A DNA stretch of 64,000 nucleotides, from the NCBI GenBank assembly GCA_027886175.1, contig JAJNNQ010000002.1, forward strand, positions 6,630,001 through 6,694,000. The letters are read 5' to 3'. The translations under genes and the position numbers were made by a program. This stretch comes from Phylloscopus collybita (lineage: Eukaryota; Chordata; Aves; Passeriformes; Phylloscopidae). The notes below the pieces were generated by a model. It ran no database searches. It was not told the origin of the DNA and was given only the letters and a program-made list of their open reading frames with translations. The first letter of the stretch is position 1, and each line of letters opens with the position of its first letter. Shown piece after piece: positions 37,831 to 52,609 of this stretch.

Positions 37831-40800
37831 AATCTGCTCTAGCAATAAATTGCACTAAATTTCATCCCCTTTCTAAGTTTACATCCAGGACAGTAGCTTA
37901 AATTAGTTGACAGGGAAAGGCAATTTTCGTGGCTGTGTTTCTTTTCACACAGAGAGATTCAGTATCTGCAGCAAAAGGGTTTTATTCTGCAAATTTTGGG
38001 AAAAGGGGTTTTCCTATGGCTATACTGCAACCAATATTCAGGTGTGCAGTCATATCTCCTGCAGCCCTTTCCTGTGGCTTCCTGGCTGGTCAGGAATGTG
38101 AGTGTGGCTGAGCCAAAGCCCATGGATGCCACAGGATACCCTGCCCAAACACAGAACTCTCCCTTCTGAACCTTATCATGTGAACCACAGCCAAGGACTG
38201 AGCTGGAAGAAAATGTATCCAACATCAGAAAGAAATGATGAAGCCTCAAAATTCGTGTGATGATCCCCACAAATTTACAGAGAGGGTTTTGCCGTGTGAA
38301 CTTTCTTTTGGATGCACCAAAAGTAAGTTTTTGTACATGTACTAGCACTTCTGTGATGTGGCTCAGGCTTTTATTTAGTATCATATTTAGATTTGGGCTG
38401 TATTCCCTTGCTACAGTAATGAAAAGTATTTGAGAGATAGCATAGACATACAGAAGATTAAAAAAAAAAAGCACAAGAGATTAACTTGCCAAGAGCTGGA
38501 TTTACATTTTTTTTGTTTCTGTCTAATAAATTATATATTGGATGTGTAATCTCTGCATAACTTTGCCTTCCCTCATATGTTTGGAGTCAGACTCACAGTT
38601 TGAGTAGGAACTATAGTTTATATGAGCCTGTTTGTTATAAACCTATGGATGCAGAAGCTGCTAAGACTACCTATTAGTTTCTGCTGTCTATTTGTTGGGT
38701 CTTACCGAGGGAAATTTTTGCAGACATAAATGCAACTTGAATTTAAGAGAAGTATTTTTTTGCTGAGCTGTGCTCTGCCCGGTGTACAGGGCTCTGGGCA
38801 GTTGAGAGTGCTCTTTCTGCAAGTGTTTTAATAGTAAGAGAGGAATAAGTATTTGGACAAGTGGTGGAAAACTAAAGCCTTTCTTTCTATACTGTGAAGA
38901 TTTTGAATAGTACTTGTCAATAAAGCAACTCCTATTGTAATTGTACCGGAGACATGGGCCTCCACCCCGAAAAAGCTGTCTCAGAGATACTAACCTCATT
39001 AAAATATGAATGAAAAGGCAGCCATCATTGTAATGGGAGAAAACCATGTACTCAGCAACAAACTTTATCTTCTATCTAGTGCAAAAGTATAAATATGATT
39101 TTTCATTGCATTTTACGAGGCGATTGATGAACACACAATTTATTTTTTTTTTTTGAGTTTTCACAGAATTCACAAAATTTGCTCTTTCCATCTCTGATTT
39201 TTCTACTGAGCATTTCAAAATTGGAAGCACCTTCAAATCATTTGAAATCTTTAAAAAGAAGAAAAAAAAAGGGCCTTGTTTCTTTGGGGCATTTTCTTTG
39301 AAGGTTGAAGGAAACTTTTGCATTTGTTTTTCTGGGGTTTTTTTCTTCTTCTTTTTTTCCAGAATATCTCATCCAATTTCAAAAGAAAACAGGAGAATTC
39401 ATTACAGACTACTGTGACAACACCTTAATAACAGTCAATTATAGGGTGTTCAAATGCCTGTTCATTACTATGTCTCTGTTAATCTAGTCCTAAATTTCTT
39501 GCTTGATAGATACCACAACTGGCCAAGAATACAATTGCATTACAAAGTGCAATGAAAAATATACAAAATGTAACTGCAGGAAGGAGGCAGTTTCAAAATA
39601 ATCGAACTGTCAATCCAACATTTGTCAAAATAATTAGACATATCTGGTCTTTTTTTTTTTTATAAAATATGGACAGACTTGGAATGGATAATATGGGAAG
39701 GTTTAGGTTTAAATAGGAATTGTTTCAATGACTTGGAAATAAGTCTTTTAAAATGTTTCATGTAGTTTAATCATTATCTTTTCATCCACAAAAGTGTTCA
39801 AATCATTTTTGATATTAGTTAAAAGTCAATATTTAGAAGTGAAAATTCAAACCTCCTTTGCTCTAGGCTAAAACAGGAGCAACATGAATGCTGAGCTACT
39901 CTAAAGGCTGATGGGATATATAATTAGCTATTATGTTAATTGAATCCACTGTGAGTTTGTTGTATGAGATTTCTTCATATAATATGCAAATAGCTTCGAA
40001 GGTTTAGTTTTATTAGACAATATAATTAGAAATCTTCTAAAGGACTGAATTCTAATGAGGCATAATAAGGCTTTGTAAAATATCTGTTTGCTGGGTGAAC
40101 AGACCACCTGGGCTTAATCAATACCAGGAAGTTTATTGTGTAATGGCACATTTTAAAGAAAGTTTAAGAATTTACCTTTCTAGTCCTATTCATCATAGTT
40201 TTATTTTAGGGGAAAGAGAGTTCATTTTGGCAAGGAAAGAGACTACATTCTTGTAATAAGTAAGGAGGTGAAATTCTTGTAATCTGAGGGAGGGGAAGTA
40301 ACTTAAAAAATAAACTACTTGAATTCTGCTTATTTAAAAGAAAATAAAAATAAATAATAATAATAAAAACCCCTCTCCCAGCTGTAGCGTCAGTTATGTG
40401 TCCAGTTATCTTAAAGATCCTTAAAGTGAAATGTTACATGAGCGAAGTTAGCCATTATTCCTGCCATTAAATGCCTGCTTCAAGCAGATGTACATACTTT
40501 AGCTTCTGTAGTGTAACTAATCAGCGTAACTTCACTTTTAGTAAAATAGCCCAACATGTTAATATGTGGAATTAAACACTCTCTTCTAAAGAAAGAAATT
40601 CACACCAGGGTATTCCGGAGCCGGTCCTGAATTCCACTTTCACATTCCACTTGCTTTAAGACCACCACCAAAGACAAAGCTTAAATTATTTTAGTTAATG
40701 CCAGAATGCCAAAAATGTGTAATCTCTCATCTAATTCGCCTTGTTCACAATTTAGACTGTGCCAAGGCTGCACTATTCAGTCTTAATATTAATTGAAAAT

Positions 40801-43642
40801 AATAAAGACAGGATATTTTGCGCTGGTGTGGCATTCAGAGAGGGGCATTTTTTCTCTCCCTGTCAACAATGACCAGTAGCAACACATTACGAAAAAATCA
40901 GAAGTGCTGATTTAAGCAGTAGATTTAACCAAACCTAGAGGAAGCAGGATCCCAGTAAGTGTCCTGCCAGCCTGCTGGGGAGGAGAGGCAGAAGGCAGCA
41001 CAAACTGCAGCCAGGCGAGGTGTCCATGCAGCCAGGCTGAGCCTACCTAGCAAATGTTTCATTTCTTTGTGCCTCACCCAAACACTCCTGGCCTCTGTGC
41101 TTCACAGAGATGCTCTCTGAAATGCCAAAAATCTGACAAACCCACACACAATAAAGGTGATTAATATATTGCTGTGAATATATTATAAACTTACCATGCT
41201 TTGCATAGCATATTATAAAAGTGTCATACCTAGGTCTGGGTGGAGGCCTGGATGATACCAGTAGATGTCCATTAACACTTTTCTGATCCATGCACATGAA
41301 ATCTGCAGCAGCAAGTGCGTGTTCCTCTGAATAATGAGAATCTCAGCATGATAGAAAAGGATAATACTGCATACATCATTTTCAGCTGAAAGAAAGAAAA
41401 AAAACATCATTGAGTTTGTTTTTCCAGGTTCTGCCTTAAGCTGTCCCAAAGTTGTTCGTGATCTCTCAGAAACTCTCACCCCTCCCCACCACCATTTGAG
41501 GAAACAAATAGTCAGTCAAAACCAACCTTCCTCCCCAAATGTGAACTTTATTCACACTCTGTTTTTATTTCTTCCTTAGATTCAAAGCGTCTGGAGAAGA
41601 TAGCCTGGAGCAGCCTTCAGAAATCAGGACTGTGCCCTGGAGAATTAGTGTCAGAAGAGGATGTTACCTGTTTGCCTTGCCTGCTATCCTCCCCTTATCC
41701 CCTAAGGGAACAAAACCAGGCTGATTCTGCCTAATGTTAATTAAATCACTCTGTTAATTAGAAGTAAGGTGCTTTAGCAACAAGCAAACAAAGAAGGGCC
41801 CTTTTCCTCCCTTGCTCTGCAGGATGGACTCAAATGCATTTAAATGTTGACTGGATAAATTCAGGAAGCAAAAAGGACTGAGGAGGAACCCACGTGCTTT
41901 GATCATCCTTTCCCACCTCTTCCTCAGGCTCTCCTAATGAAGGTCTGCCTGCAAGGGATGCTGGATACTGCTAGGAGAGACTAGCTGGTCAGAGAACCCA
42001 GGAAGAACTCATATGTGTGACAGAGTCCTCAGCAAAGGAAAGAAAATATGAAATAAAATTGAGTTTGATATTCTCTTGTGCTGGAGAAAACAAAAGTGCT
42101 CAGAGCCAGTGGCCACACCAGGGCTAAGACTCAACAGGAGCCACTGCAGGCAGTGAAAAGCAGCTGCCTGGGCTGTTGGGCTTTGCAGGGGAAGCTGGGC
42201 AGGGCTGAGGGGCTGAGGGGGCCAGGCTGGAGATGAACACCCTCACTTGGATGGGGTGCACCCTGCCTTGGGCCTCACGCCCGTCAGGAGGCCTCAGTGC
42301 TGGACAGTACAGTGTGGAGTTTCCCTGAGGGAAGGAGGGCTAAGATGAAGTGCTGCCCTGCTGGGATTCCCATGGGATACAGATCTGGGCAGAGTAACTG
42401 CATCCCTGGAGCCATTGGTTCCCAGATAAGGGATCACGCTCCTCACTGACCCCAGCTAGGCCTCCTCCCTGGGGGTGACACCCCGGAATTCCTGAACATC
42501 TTTCTCCATCCCTGGCATCAGGTGAGTCAAAAGGGTTGCAACTCCCTGGTGCTCCAAATAAAACATCAAGTTCTTCTCACTGCTCTATTAAAGTTGTAAT
42601 TTTAAAGCAGCAACATGCCTGTCAAGGGGACAGGCTGCGACTGGAGCACAGGAAATAGCGCTGATAAAGGGAAACCCCGCTGGAAATTTTTAACCAGTCT
42701 TATACATGACAGCAGATAAAATTTTCTAATCCGTGGACAATTTCTATGCTTCACAGATTGCCGTGCTAAAACCTCAGAGTTTCTCAAACTCCCCTGTCCT
42801 CCTCTGCCAGCAGTCTCTGCTCAGGAAGGCAGGTCTTCAGCCTCCCCCCGTGCTCCCTGGGGAAATCCTCCACATCTTCCACAACACTGAACCTGCACCA
42901 GGAGCCTCCATCCACCACTGCTGCTTGCACGCTCCCAGGCCTAGGAAGGGGTGGTAGGTTTCAGCTACTTGGCTGCAGCCCTCTAAGACCACCTATAGAC
43001 TTAAGCCTGTTAAATTAACCTTAATACCTTCATTATTCCTCTGCTGGATGGTAACCATCTGGCCAGGACTTCACGTTACAGCTAACCTAGGCTCCTGCTT
43101 GGGTTTCAGCTGGAATCCCTGGGTTTTGCCCTCACTGTCACAGCAGTGGTCGAGGCTGGGACAGGTTTAAGCTGGTATGTGTCTCCCCAGCATCAGTAGG
43201 GAGGTGGATTGATGAATCCTATTCCAGCTTACCCCAGAGCTGAGCCAACTGCACAGTGACTGCACACTGCTGTCCTTTGGTATCCACATTCATCCTTCCA
43301 TGAGTGCAGGGGTCTGGAACAACAGGTCTCCATGTAAATGATCCTTTTATCTTGGCTTTTCTCTTTGCCTGGGAATTCAGTTAAAGCAGCTCCATTTCCA
43401 CTTAAAACCACCTCTAACATGACATTAGCAGCATGGATGCTACTCAAGCTAGAGCTCTCCATGTTACCTTAGGGGATAGATTTTGTGTTTCCCCTGCCTA
43501 CTCCATCCTCACTTGCTCCATTGTGTCTGAAGCTACTCACACACCCTTGATCCCTGGACAAGGGACACTTCTCACAGCCCCATTTACCAAGCCCTCCTCT
43601 ACAAGAGGCCCTTCTCTGCCCCCAGGATCCCATTTTCACCAG

Positions 43643-43860
43643 AAAATCACAGAATCACAGGATCAGTTAGGCTGGAAAAGACCTCTGCAATCATTGAGCC
43701 AAACCTATGCCTGAACAGCACCATGTCAACTGACCATGGCACAGAATGCCATGTCCAGTCTTTATCCATAAACATCTCCAGGGCTGGTGACTTTACCACC
43801 TCCCTGGACAGTCCCTTCCAATGTCTAAATGATGAAATACATTCTTGTGGACAGCAGCTT
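43643..43860 (-). mobile_element. CR1 LINE 3' fragment
   Basis: Starts with the reverse of the CR1 terminus (aatcacagaatcacaggatc), then agttaggctggaaaagacct and gcaatcattgagcc, and further in acatctccagggctggtgac and ggacagtcccttccaatgtc. This is the CR1 3' untranslated end and the last part of ORF2, read on the minus strand. It is 5'-truncated and marks where transposons reappear after the repeat-poor block. Confidence 0.9.
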
Positions 43861-46800
43861 TGGGTGACATTGCCCATCCTCAGTCAACAGCAACAGATTT
43901 TTTTTCCTTTCCTATCTCAGGACAGAAAGCAATGCACCCTTTTTCTGCCTGAGAAAGAAAGCTCTTCCCAGCTCTGTTAAGCCACACCAGCCCAGTGACA
44001 CAAGACTTTTGAGGACAGTCCCATAAAGTAGCAGACAGAAAAAAGACTTTGCTAAAGAAAAGAGCCCTGGCTGGGCTGCCATGCCTTCTTATCACATCTC
44101 ACCACTTATGATTTCTCTTTTATTTCTTTATAGGGCTTTCTGTTGCATGCTGCACTGGCTTTTGCATGTTCAGGAAACAGGAAGTGAGCAGGAGGTTTGC
44201 TTGAAGGCTGTTGCTGGGTCACAAAGTACTACAGAGCCATGGCAAATTGTCCATTTGAGGTGTGTTTGAAAACACTGCACAGAAGCATGTTATTCCCCAG
44301 CTACAGTCAGTGTTCAAAGCATTGATCCTTTGACTCCAGCAGGACATAAGTGTTTACCTATAACCTTAATTATGTGTGCTATATATTAAATATTTCTATC
44401 AAGATTATGGAGGGTATCCAAGCATACTGGATCCAAAATATCCAGAAGAGCCTCACTCCAACTCTGCAGCACAAAATAATATGTATTTTTGTTATTATTA
44501 TCTCTGAGTGTGCCTGTCCTGAGAAAGGGCATCCAAGTACAATTTAAGTCTGCCTGAATGATGGACCAAGAGCAGAGGTGATCCAGGTGAGCTCTGCACA
44601 CAGAAGAACAACTGGCTGCCCAGGAGATTTATGTATTTTATGCCAGGTTTCCTATGGCAATGCAGACTCCCAGCCTATGTCTTGTTGGTACAAATCCTGC
44701 TCAAAACTGGGGAGAGCAGAGTGTGTCCTAGCTGCAGAGCCCTGCTCCTTCCTTCTGCTAGAGACAGCTGTAACTCACAAAGCTGGGATGCCATGCCTGG
44801 GACATGGACAAGGAGCACAAAAGTCATGTGCTTCCTCCACACTGCTCCAAAGAGCATTGCCAGCATCTCAGCAGCCATGAGAGAACCAGACGCCTCCTCT
44901 TCCTTCAGTCTGAACAAAAACAAGGGCATTTAGCATCTGTGAAAGGTATTCTAGGAATGCTGAAGATTTGGTGGATTCTTACCTTGTCTTTCTCCAAAAA
45001 AATATCTACTGCAAACATTCTGAGCTTTCCTCCAACACATCTGCCAGCATACCTGCCCAGAGGAAGCCAGCAGAAATTCATAACCTCACCTATGAGCAAC
45101 CTAAACTGAGCTTCCCTACCCCCCAAAAAATTGACTCTGAGTAACTTAGTGGTGAAAAGAGCCCCAGTTGATAAATAAACATCACTGAGTAATTCTGGGC
45201 AGACTTATCAGCTATCACTTAGCAGAGGCACAGGGGATTATCACCCCAGCTGGCAGGAGTGGCTGTCTCCCTGCTGCACTCACAGGTACCAAAGGTCAGC
45301 TCCTTGCAGCCACTTGCTGGGACTCCCTGCCTTTCTCCAGGGAGTTAACCCCCATTCTGCAGAAAACTAAGAGCTGACTTTACTTAAACACTGGGAAATG
45401 TTTATACTCGTAGGGAAATGAACAGAAAGGACTAGTTTGTGGTTTTATCTTACAGGGAAGGCTGTCCCTAAAGCATCCCTTGTGTACAGCTGGTGGGGCA
45501 AAACCCAAGTCTGTCTGTTTTTCTGTTCAATGCACAAAGGTGCACTGATAAAATTGGATGTTATTTTAGCTAAAAGAAAATATGGAGAACAGTCGGTTTC
45601 TTGAAATAATCCTAATTTTCTGAGTTAAGCCTTTCTAATTTCTAGCTTGGTTTCTAGAATGTTTCTAGGGATGATGTATCCAAATATTCCAAGCACATGC
45701 ATATTTTTATGGGCCATCTGCTCTAAGGATATACTTGATAGTGCCTTAGATACAGCTGTGCAACTTTTCCACATCACCCTAAACATTTACGAGTGCTTTT
45801 TTTTTACAGGAGAAGTGAACAGAAATCTCTAAATACCAAAGTCATCGGTTTTCAAAGCAAATGACAATTTAGGGGGATGATTGCACATGGAAAAACGTTG
45901 TGCAGAGGCAGGCATACCTGCATGCCATGAGCTAAATACCATGAGCAGAAATCCGTGTTGGAGCCCAGGCACCCCCAAACACCCTCCCGTCCCCGATTCC
46001 CCGTCCCGCAGCGACAGACTCCACGTGATGTTCAGGAGATGATTATGAGCACATTACCCCACCTAGCACTGCTGAGGAAAGGCTCCCACGCTGAAGGGAG
46101 TCACAAATAATTAAATGTTTCAAAACACAATGGATATGACATGCTTTCAAAATAGCATCTATAGAATCACTTCCACTAGGGCGAGGAGCTCTCGGGAGGA
46201 AAAGCCCTTTCACTCACTTCAGTTGATTACCTGTATAAAAGGGCTTAATTTCTCTGGAGCCTTTCCTTTCCAAATCACCTCTTTTCACCAAAGCCATTGC
46301 AGCAGGAGTGGCAGGTACTCCTACAGCCCATGAGGTGATGCTTCCCCAGACAGATCTATCAGGACGTGGGTCCTGGCTAGACTTAATTTTTAAAATGCAA
46401 TTAAAATTAAAAAAAAAAAAAGGAAAGAGTAAGGGGAAAATGCCATTCTTGGTTTTGTAGCTCACTGGCAAAATGCCCCATGCTATTTACCAGAAGGTCT
46501 GACTGTGATTTAAGTCTTCAGGATGTTTTAGCAATGTCTGGGAGCTTTTTCTTGGAAATCAACTTTTCCATCCCAATTCTGCTAACCTAGACCTTTTGAG
46601 AAATGCCCCTTTTTTTGCTCAGTTTGACAAGCAAAAGGTTCCTGAAGGATTTTGATATCCCCTGGCTGACAGCCAGGTCAGCTCCTGGCCTCCTTCCACA
46701 CCTATTTGGGAAGAAGGGGTTGCCTTGGCCATGGTGCCCCGTGAGTCACTTCCAGACCAAAAGATTGCATTTCTTTGGTGAGTTCCTGGGTTTATGTCCT

Positions 46801-46931
46801 AAGCTGGTGATGCCATTTTCAAATGCATTTTGATGGGAGATACTGGATGGTCTGTGGTTTTCAAAGATTGCCTGACTTCTTTCAGTGGAGAAACAATTGT
46901 TGGGGAATGCAACTGCAATTGCTCTATAAGA
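43861..46931. other. Non-coding, no gene recognised
   Basis: Unique sequence with a few CpGs near 45950-46025 and an A run at 46412-46423. No supported gene. Confidence 0.5.
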
Positions 46932-47304
46932 AAACCTCAGTCAGGTGAAAATAATTTCCTTAAGAACTCTCTCAACATGTTAAAAATCAACAAATACATT
47001 AAATACTTCAAGAAAAAAAAAAAAGTTATGCCATTATAAAGCTATGAAAAACAACCAGATACCCAAAATGGTAGGGAAAGACAGTGCAGGACATAAGGAA
47101 ACGATATCAACTTTTATTAAACCTCAGTCAGGTGAAAATAATTTCCTTAAGAACTCTCTCAACATGTTAAAAATCAACAAATACATTAAATACTTCAAGA
47201 AAAAAAAAAAAGTTATGCCATTATAAAGCTATGAAAAACAACCAGATACCCAAAATGGTAGGGAAAGACAGTGCAGGACATAAGGAAACGATATCAACTT
47301 TTAT
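46932..47304. repeat. Perfect tandem duplication, two 187-bp copies
   Basis: Copy 1 (46932-47118) and copy 2 (47119-47304) appear identical over their whole length, including a 12-A run. The unit starts aaacctcagtcaggtgaaaa and ends gatatcaacttttat. No gene is recognisable in it. Identity suggests a very recent duplication, or an assembly artefact. Confidence 0.93.
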
Positions 47305-50300
47305 CACCTGAGGTGAACTGTGATCAATTTCCCATGATCAGTGATTTGAAAAACTGTCCCTCCACCCCTCCCAGCCTATGGCTCAATCAGGATCTGCATT
47401 CCATTCAGAGCAATAGTATTCTTCATTTATTCTGATAGAAGCCAGATCAGGTCACTGGATACTTCTGTGTTTATTACCTTAATGTGCTTTTAATTCTTTG
47501 GTAGTGCATATTTATATCTGGGCTTCCTGGGGGGTTTATGATCTTTTTAAGGATAATTACAACCTGCTAGGAAAATGCCCTTAAGTTCTATAAATACATT
47601 CTCAACTCTGATCTTCATTTTACACAGATGTTGTCTCTGGGATTTTCTCTCATTTAAAAACATAAAATTTAAAAGGGAGAAAGGGAGTGAGAAAAGGGAG
47701 TGAATAAGGGAATGAGATTAAGAAATAAAAGATTTTTGGTAGGCATGCATTGCTGGATTGTTCATGGATTTGTGGGCTTTCCCAAGGACTTTATGAGACC
47801 TAGAATTTTTACCAGCTTGAGGCAAATGAGGATAAATCACGTGTATTTTCTAGAGAAACTTGATGGAGGTAAATACAGCCAGTCTGGGCTTTCTTATTGT
47901 TGACACTGCATTTCAGAGGGAGGGTTATGTGTTGGCTGACTAATAAAAAAAGGATGTTAGTGTCCCAGTGTGAGCACAGGCATGAGGCTGCTGCCAATAG
48001 AAATGCAACTAGAAGAGAAAAGACATGGGTTTTAATACCTGTGAGTTTGAATTTGGCATTTACTGGGCACTGATTTTTTTTCCCTGGAAGGCTGTGCCTG
48101 CCCAGCTGGCCCTGATGCAAATCCCCATTTATGCTGGTGGAACCTTTTGCCTCAACACCTTTGAGCTCTCTATTGGGGAAATCTCTCTTCTGAAAAACTC
48201 AAATCACTGAGCAACTAAACAACTTAAAACTCCAATAGTGAAAGAGAGAAGAACAAAAGAAGAATAATTAAGCATTAAAAATCCTATGTGAAAATGACTT
48301 CATTCTCAAGTGGGTATAAAACTAATATACGTGTGGGACATTTGAAGAACACCAAAGGCTCATGAGATACCGCGATGAAATTTAGACCACAGCTAATTTT
48401 ATCTTCTCTGATGGAATGGGCTTTCCTTTTATCCTCTGGTGTCCAAATTTTCTGTGCAAACTCCAATTTCCTCTATTTAAAATATACCTATTTATATTAT
48501 TAAAATTGTTTTGATTAGAAACACCTTTGGGGTAAAGCTGATTTCTGTAATGGCTTTCTGCTGGGTCATGTAGAGTTAGTTGCTCCATGACCCAGACTGT
48601 TGGCAGTACTGAGCTGCCAGCACTGAGCAGCAGCAGCTTTTTAATGCCCCCTTCTTTTTCCATCTCATCCCATCAGGAGAGGTGGTGTAAACACCACAAA
48701 ATGGAATTATTGAAGAAAAATCTATTTGCTTTGTAGCAAAATAAAAAAATCATTTCCTGTGAAAGTTTCTGTTTAGCTTCCATGCAACAAAACCTTGGAA
48801 AGGTCTGGGAGTGACAAAGGATCTGTTTCCTTCTCAAAAATCCTGCACAGCAGCTCTCCATAGAGGAGGTGACATGGTCCAGTGAATGGTGGCACCAGGC
48901 TCCAGGTCCTTGCCCTGCTGCCAAGCAGGTGACTCACAGAGTCACTTATGGCTCTGTTCCCTCATCAAACTCTTCAGAAACAGCCACTCTGCTTCTATGT
49001 ACATGTCAGGGGCTGAGCTTGGCTTGGATGGAATTTTTTATTTGTATTTGGGTTGTTTGGAGCCATATGGGGAAGCAGACTGCAAGGATGATCTGTGTCT
49101 GTATTTCAGCAGCATCTTTGAGGTGTTGGACTTTGTCTTCAGCTTCAACTCCTCACAAGGAGTGCACACCAGTAAAATGGGTGGCTCCCAGGGTGGGAGA
49201 TTAAAGCTGTTCACACCCCAGGGGATATTGGAAGTGACAAGAATATCTAAGAAGAGCTTTAGAAGTACAGCTTATCCTCCTTACATTGCCAATCTGCCTT
49301 TTGCTGAGAGCTGCTTGGGAGTGGATTTCCCACTGGATTAATTAATTCTAATTATGACCTTCCATCATCTACCCATAAATTGGCTTGGTGAGGACGTAGG
49401 TGAGATTTCAAATACGGGCTACATATTAAATATACATACATATATGTGTACATCTGTATGTGTGTGTACATGCACCAGCAATTCTCCATCTGGGGCTGCA
49501 TGGTAATTGAGCTGGATGTTGTGTGCACACACCAGCAAAGGATATTCCTGTCTCCATTGAAAGGAACCAGGCCAACAGGAAGGTAAAGAGCAGCATTTTG
49601 TAAGTGACCTGCACTCCCTGTTGGGGTTTGACCAGATTCCTTTTTCCTTGGTGGTTTTTTCAGCAGACACACCCAGTCACTGCTTTCCCCCAATGTTCAA
49701 TATCAATTTATATTCTGGGTTAATTTTTGCCTCTCAGTGTTTCTGTGGTTCCAGTGTGCTCCAGAATCTCAGCATCATCTCTTGGGATGCAGCAATGCCT
49801 ACGAGGCTGTCCTCAGGGCTGCTGCAAACTGCTAAAAGCACCCACAGCCTCCACTTCCATCACACTGCAGAGCACAAAAGGTATGGGTGTATACAGGACA
49901 CTGACAAATAAATTAATATTAACGATGCTGTTGAAAATAACACACTGGTGAGGGCCTGAGGGGTGCCAAGGCAAGAAAATTACTGTAAATCTTCCATCTG
50001 CAACTCACCCCACTGAGTGTGGAATGTGAAATGCATCTTTGCTTGGTGAACCCAACTACCCAGACTGGACTAAGGGGCAGGGCTGTGCCAGTCTTGTAAT
50101 TTCCTGCCCTGGGGAGCATTGAGCAGGCAATATTCTCAACCTTCTCAACATGAAGGTCTTGTAGTGTCAGCAGGGAGGTCAGGCACTGCCACATCCCTTG
50201 GTGATGTGTATGGCAATACCAGAATCCAGGCTTGGCCAAGTGTTTTCTTCTTCCCAGGAAAAGTTCTAAAGAAAAGTGCTTTTAGTGCAATATTTTGCTA

Positions 50301-51784
50301 AAAAAGATTAAAATAAAAAAAAAAAAAAAAAAGGAAAAATTAACCAGATTATCTAAAGGGTGAGGATTAAAGAAATAATTCTCCTTTTCCTGATACTTTG
50401 CTGTAAATCTTCTAGCACAACAGTTGCAGTAAGTATCAGCTACTGTTTGTAATCCATATGTGTGGAGCCATGTGTGTTACAGTCTGGATTAAAAGCAACC
50501 AGAGCCCGTCTGATCTTGGTTGTCAATAAATCCTACAGACCCAGAAAGATTCGGAGGAATCTCAGGAACTGAAAAGCTACAGTTACATCTTTGGCCTACA
50601 ATGTTACCAGGGATTCATAGAAAGTTTAATACTGGTGACTTAAAGAAAACTCTTAACTGCTTTGAAAACTCTAGTCAAACATAACTATCCAGAAAATGCT
50701 CAGAAGGGGTCTGTTTTGAGAGCATTAAATCTGAATTGCAGGAAATTTCTGAAGAAAATAAAGCCAGTCTTTTATAAGCTTATTTTTGAGTGAAAACTTA
50801 ATATTTACAGGATTATATAATTTTGGTGATGTTTATGAGAGTATTTCTCCTTTAACAATTTTTTGCAAGATCTGGACAAATGAAGCTCAAAAAGCCTCAT
50901 TAGTTTGTGTAAGTTAAGGATATAAGTGGCAAACCAGCTCTTCCTTAAACCTCAAATCCACAACTCCTCCCACAACTCACCTAAACCAAGTGCAAGTATT
51001 TCCTTTATATATATATAATTTTTTTTTTTGTGGGAAAAAAAAAGGAAAATTATCTGAGTTTAGGAAAAAGGTACTGCCAGCTTAGGGAAAAAAACAACAA
51101 CAACAAAAAAAACAAACTTCTGCTTTTCCTCTGTCTCTGAGTGCTGGTCAGGTCATCTTTGGGTGCATCCTTTTGGGAAAGCACTGCCCTGAAAGAGTGC
51201 CTGCCCTGCATCCCAGAGGTGTAAAGGCAGAAGTGCAGTCCAGACCTCGGGGTGCCTCAGGGAGCCTTTTATGACTTGGCTGATTCTCTGCATTTCTCTG
51301 TACAAAGGCACAACACCATCACACACACAGAGCAGGGTTTGTTGTCCTCAGTTACCTTTTTATAAACCAGAAGAGAATGGGACTATGCACTCAAAACTTT
51401 AAGTTCCAGGGTGTGAAATAAATAAATACAGGGGGGTTTTTTCTGCCCCCACCCTTCTTTGTTGTTTGGGGTTTTTTTTAAGGAACACTTGCTGTATATT
51501 TTAGTGCTCCATGCTGCACCTGCAAGCAAAACTTCCCTTTTTGATTTTCACAGTCCAGGTATAAGAGATGTACTGAACAGTACGGTACTGAACCCTGAGA
51601 TGCTCTGCTTCAGCACCTCCAGAGCACATCCTCACTTGTTTCACCATCCAGAGCTGGAAACCCAAGGAGCTCCTCATTGGGTCTGGGAGCCCATGGCCAG
51701 GGCAGCTCCCAGGGCTGACACTGCACAGGGACAGGGAAAAGCCTTCATGGATCTCAGCACAGTGTGCTGCTATTTCACCCCTTG
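47305..51784. other. Non-coding, no gene recognised
   Basis: Unique sequence with a TG/TA-rich patch at about 49425-49475, an A run at about 50316-50332 and short A/C runs near 51030-51115. No supported gene or RNA. Confidence 0.5.
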
Positions 51785-52100
51785 TGTCACAATACAACAC
51801 AAAGGAAGCGACACTCACTCACTGAGATGTCCAAGGCAAAAAAAAAGAGGCTGTTTATTTACAGACCTTGACATTTATAGAATTCCAACAGTGACCATGG
51901 ATTGGAGGAAGAAAATTCTCCTCTCCATCCACACTGGTCAAACCAACAGTCCATCAATTCTCTCCTCCTCCAGAAAAGAATGCAAAACAACCATTATTTA
52001 CATGAAAAGTGTGTGAGAAACTCCATCTCAAAAAGTAAACATTAGAAGGCTTTAGCAGAACTTTAGAAAAACAGAGCAATACCCTTATTGTCTCTTGTGC
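51785..52100 (-). mobile_element. Probable solo LTR, related to the one at 55.9 kb
   Basis: Read on the minus strand it has a TATA box (ctataaat, about 51873-51880) and an AATAAA signal only about 14 bases further on (51854-51859). It then runs to an edge tgtcacaatacaacac on the plus strand. It shares ccacactggtcaaacca and aaagaatgcaaaacaa with the LTR at 55938-56240, in the same order and orientation. No retroviral genes flank it. The outer edges, especially the right one, are approximate, and no clear target-site duplication was seen. Confidence 0.6.
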
Positions 52101-52609
52101 TCACCCAAGTGCCACCTGGGTGTTTCCTGCTGCTCTTATGAGATGCTTCGATGGCTGCACAAGTAATTTTCCCAGTCTTTTATAAAAGAGAAATGCCTTT
52201 ATTTGATTGCAGGAGTGAGATCTGCCCTGCCGGATATTTTTGTGGCTGAGAGACCAACACAATCAAATCAGGCAGATGCAGCATAGAGGAAATAAGGACT
52301 TGATGCCAGGGAGATGAAACTTCAAATCATATGCCACTTTAGACACAGGAAATGAAAATCCCAAGGAGACTCAGAAGAAATGGAAAGCCATTTAACATTT
52401 TGATATTTCTGCATCAAAATCTCCAGGTTACAGCCGATAACAGTATTCAGCAATTTAGGAAGATCAGCAGCACCACGAGGAAACAGAGATGAAGACTGCC
52501 AGGATCCAAATCCTGGCAGCACCAGGAGGGACAGTGGGTGGTTTACTTGCCAGCAGATGGGTGGTGGACAATGTTGTACAACCCTCAAAGGCAGGCAGGT
52601 TACAAGTCA
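52101..52609. other. Non-coding, no gene recognised
   Basis: Unique sequence between the LTR and the antisense CR1 fragment. Confidence 0.45.

Larger units (their letters stand above)
36846..43640. other. AT-rich, transposon-poor non-coding block
   Basis: Unique sequence apart from the simple repeats listed separately. No exon, RNA gene or young transposon is recognised. The long unique AT-rich stretches at 38.5-41.0 kb look like developmental-gene intron or enhancer DNA, but conservation cannot be judged from one sequence. Confidence 0.5.

Noticed and set aside
51459..52016. 185-codon plus-strand open frame
   Set aside because: It runs into the antisense LTR at 51785 and shows no domain or biased conservation pattern.
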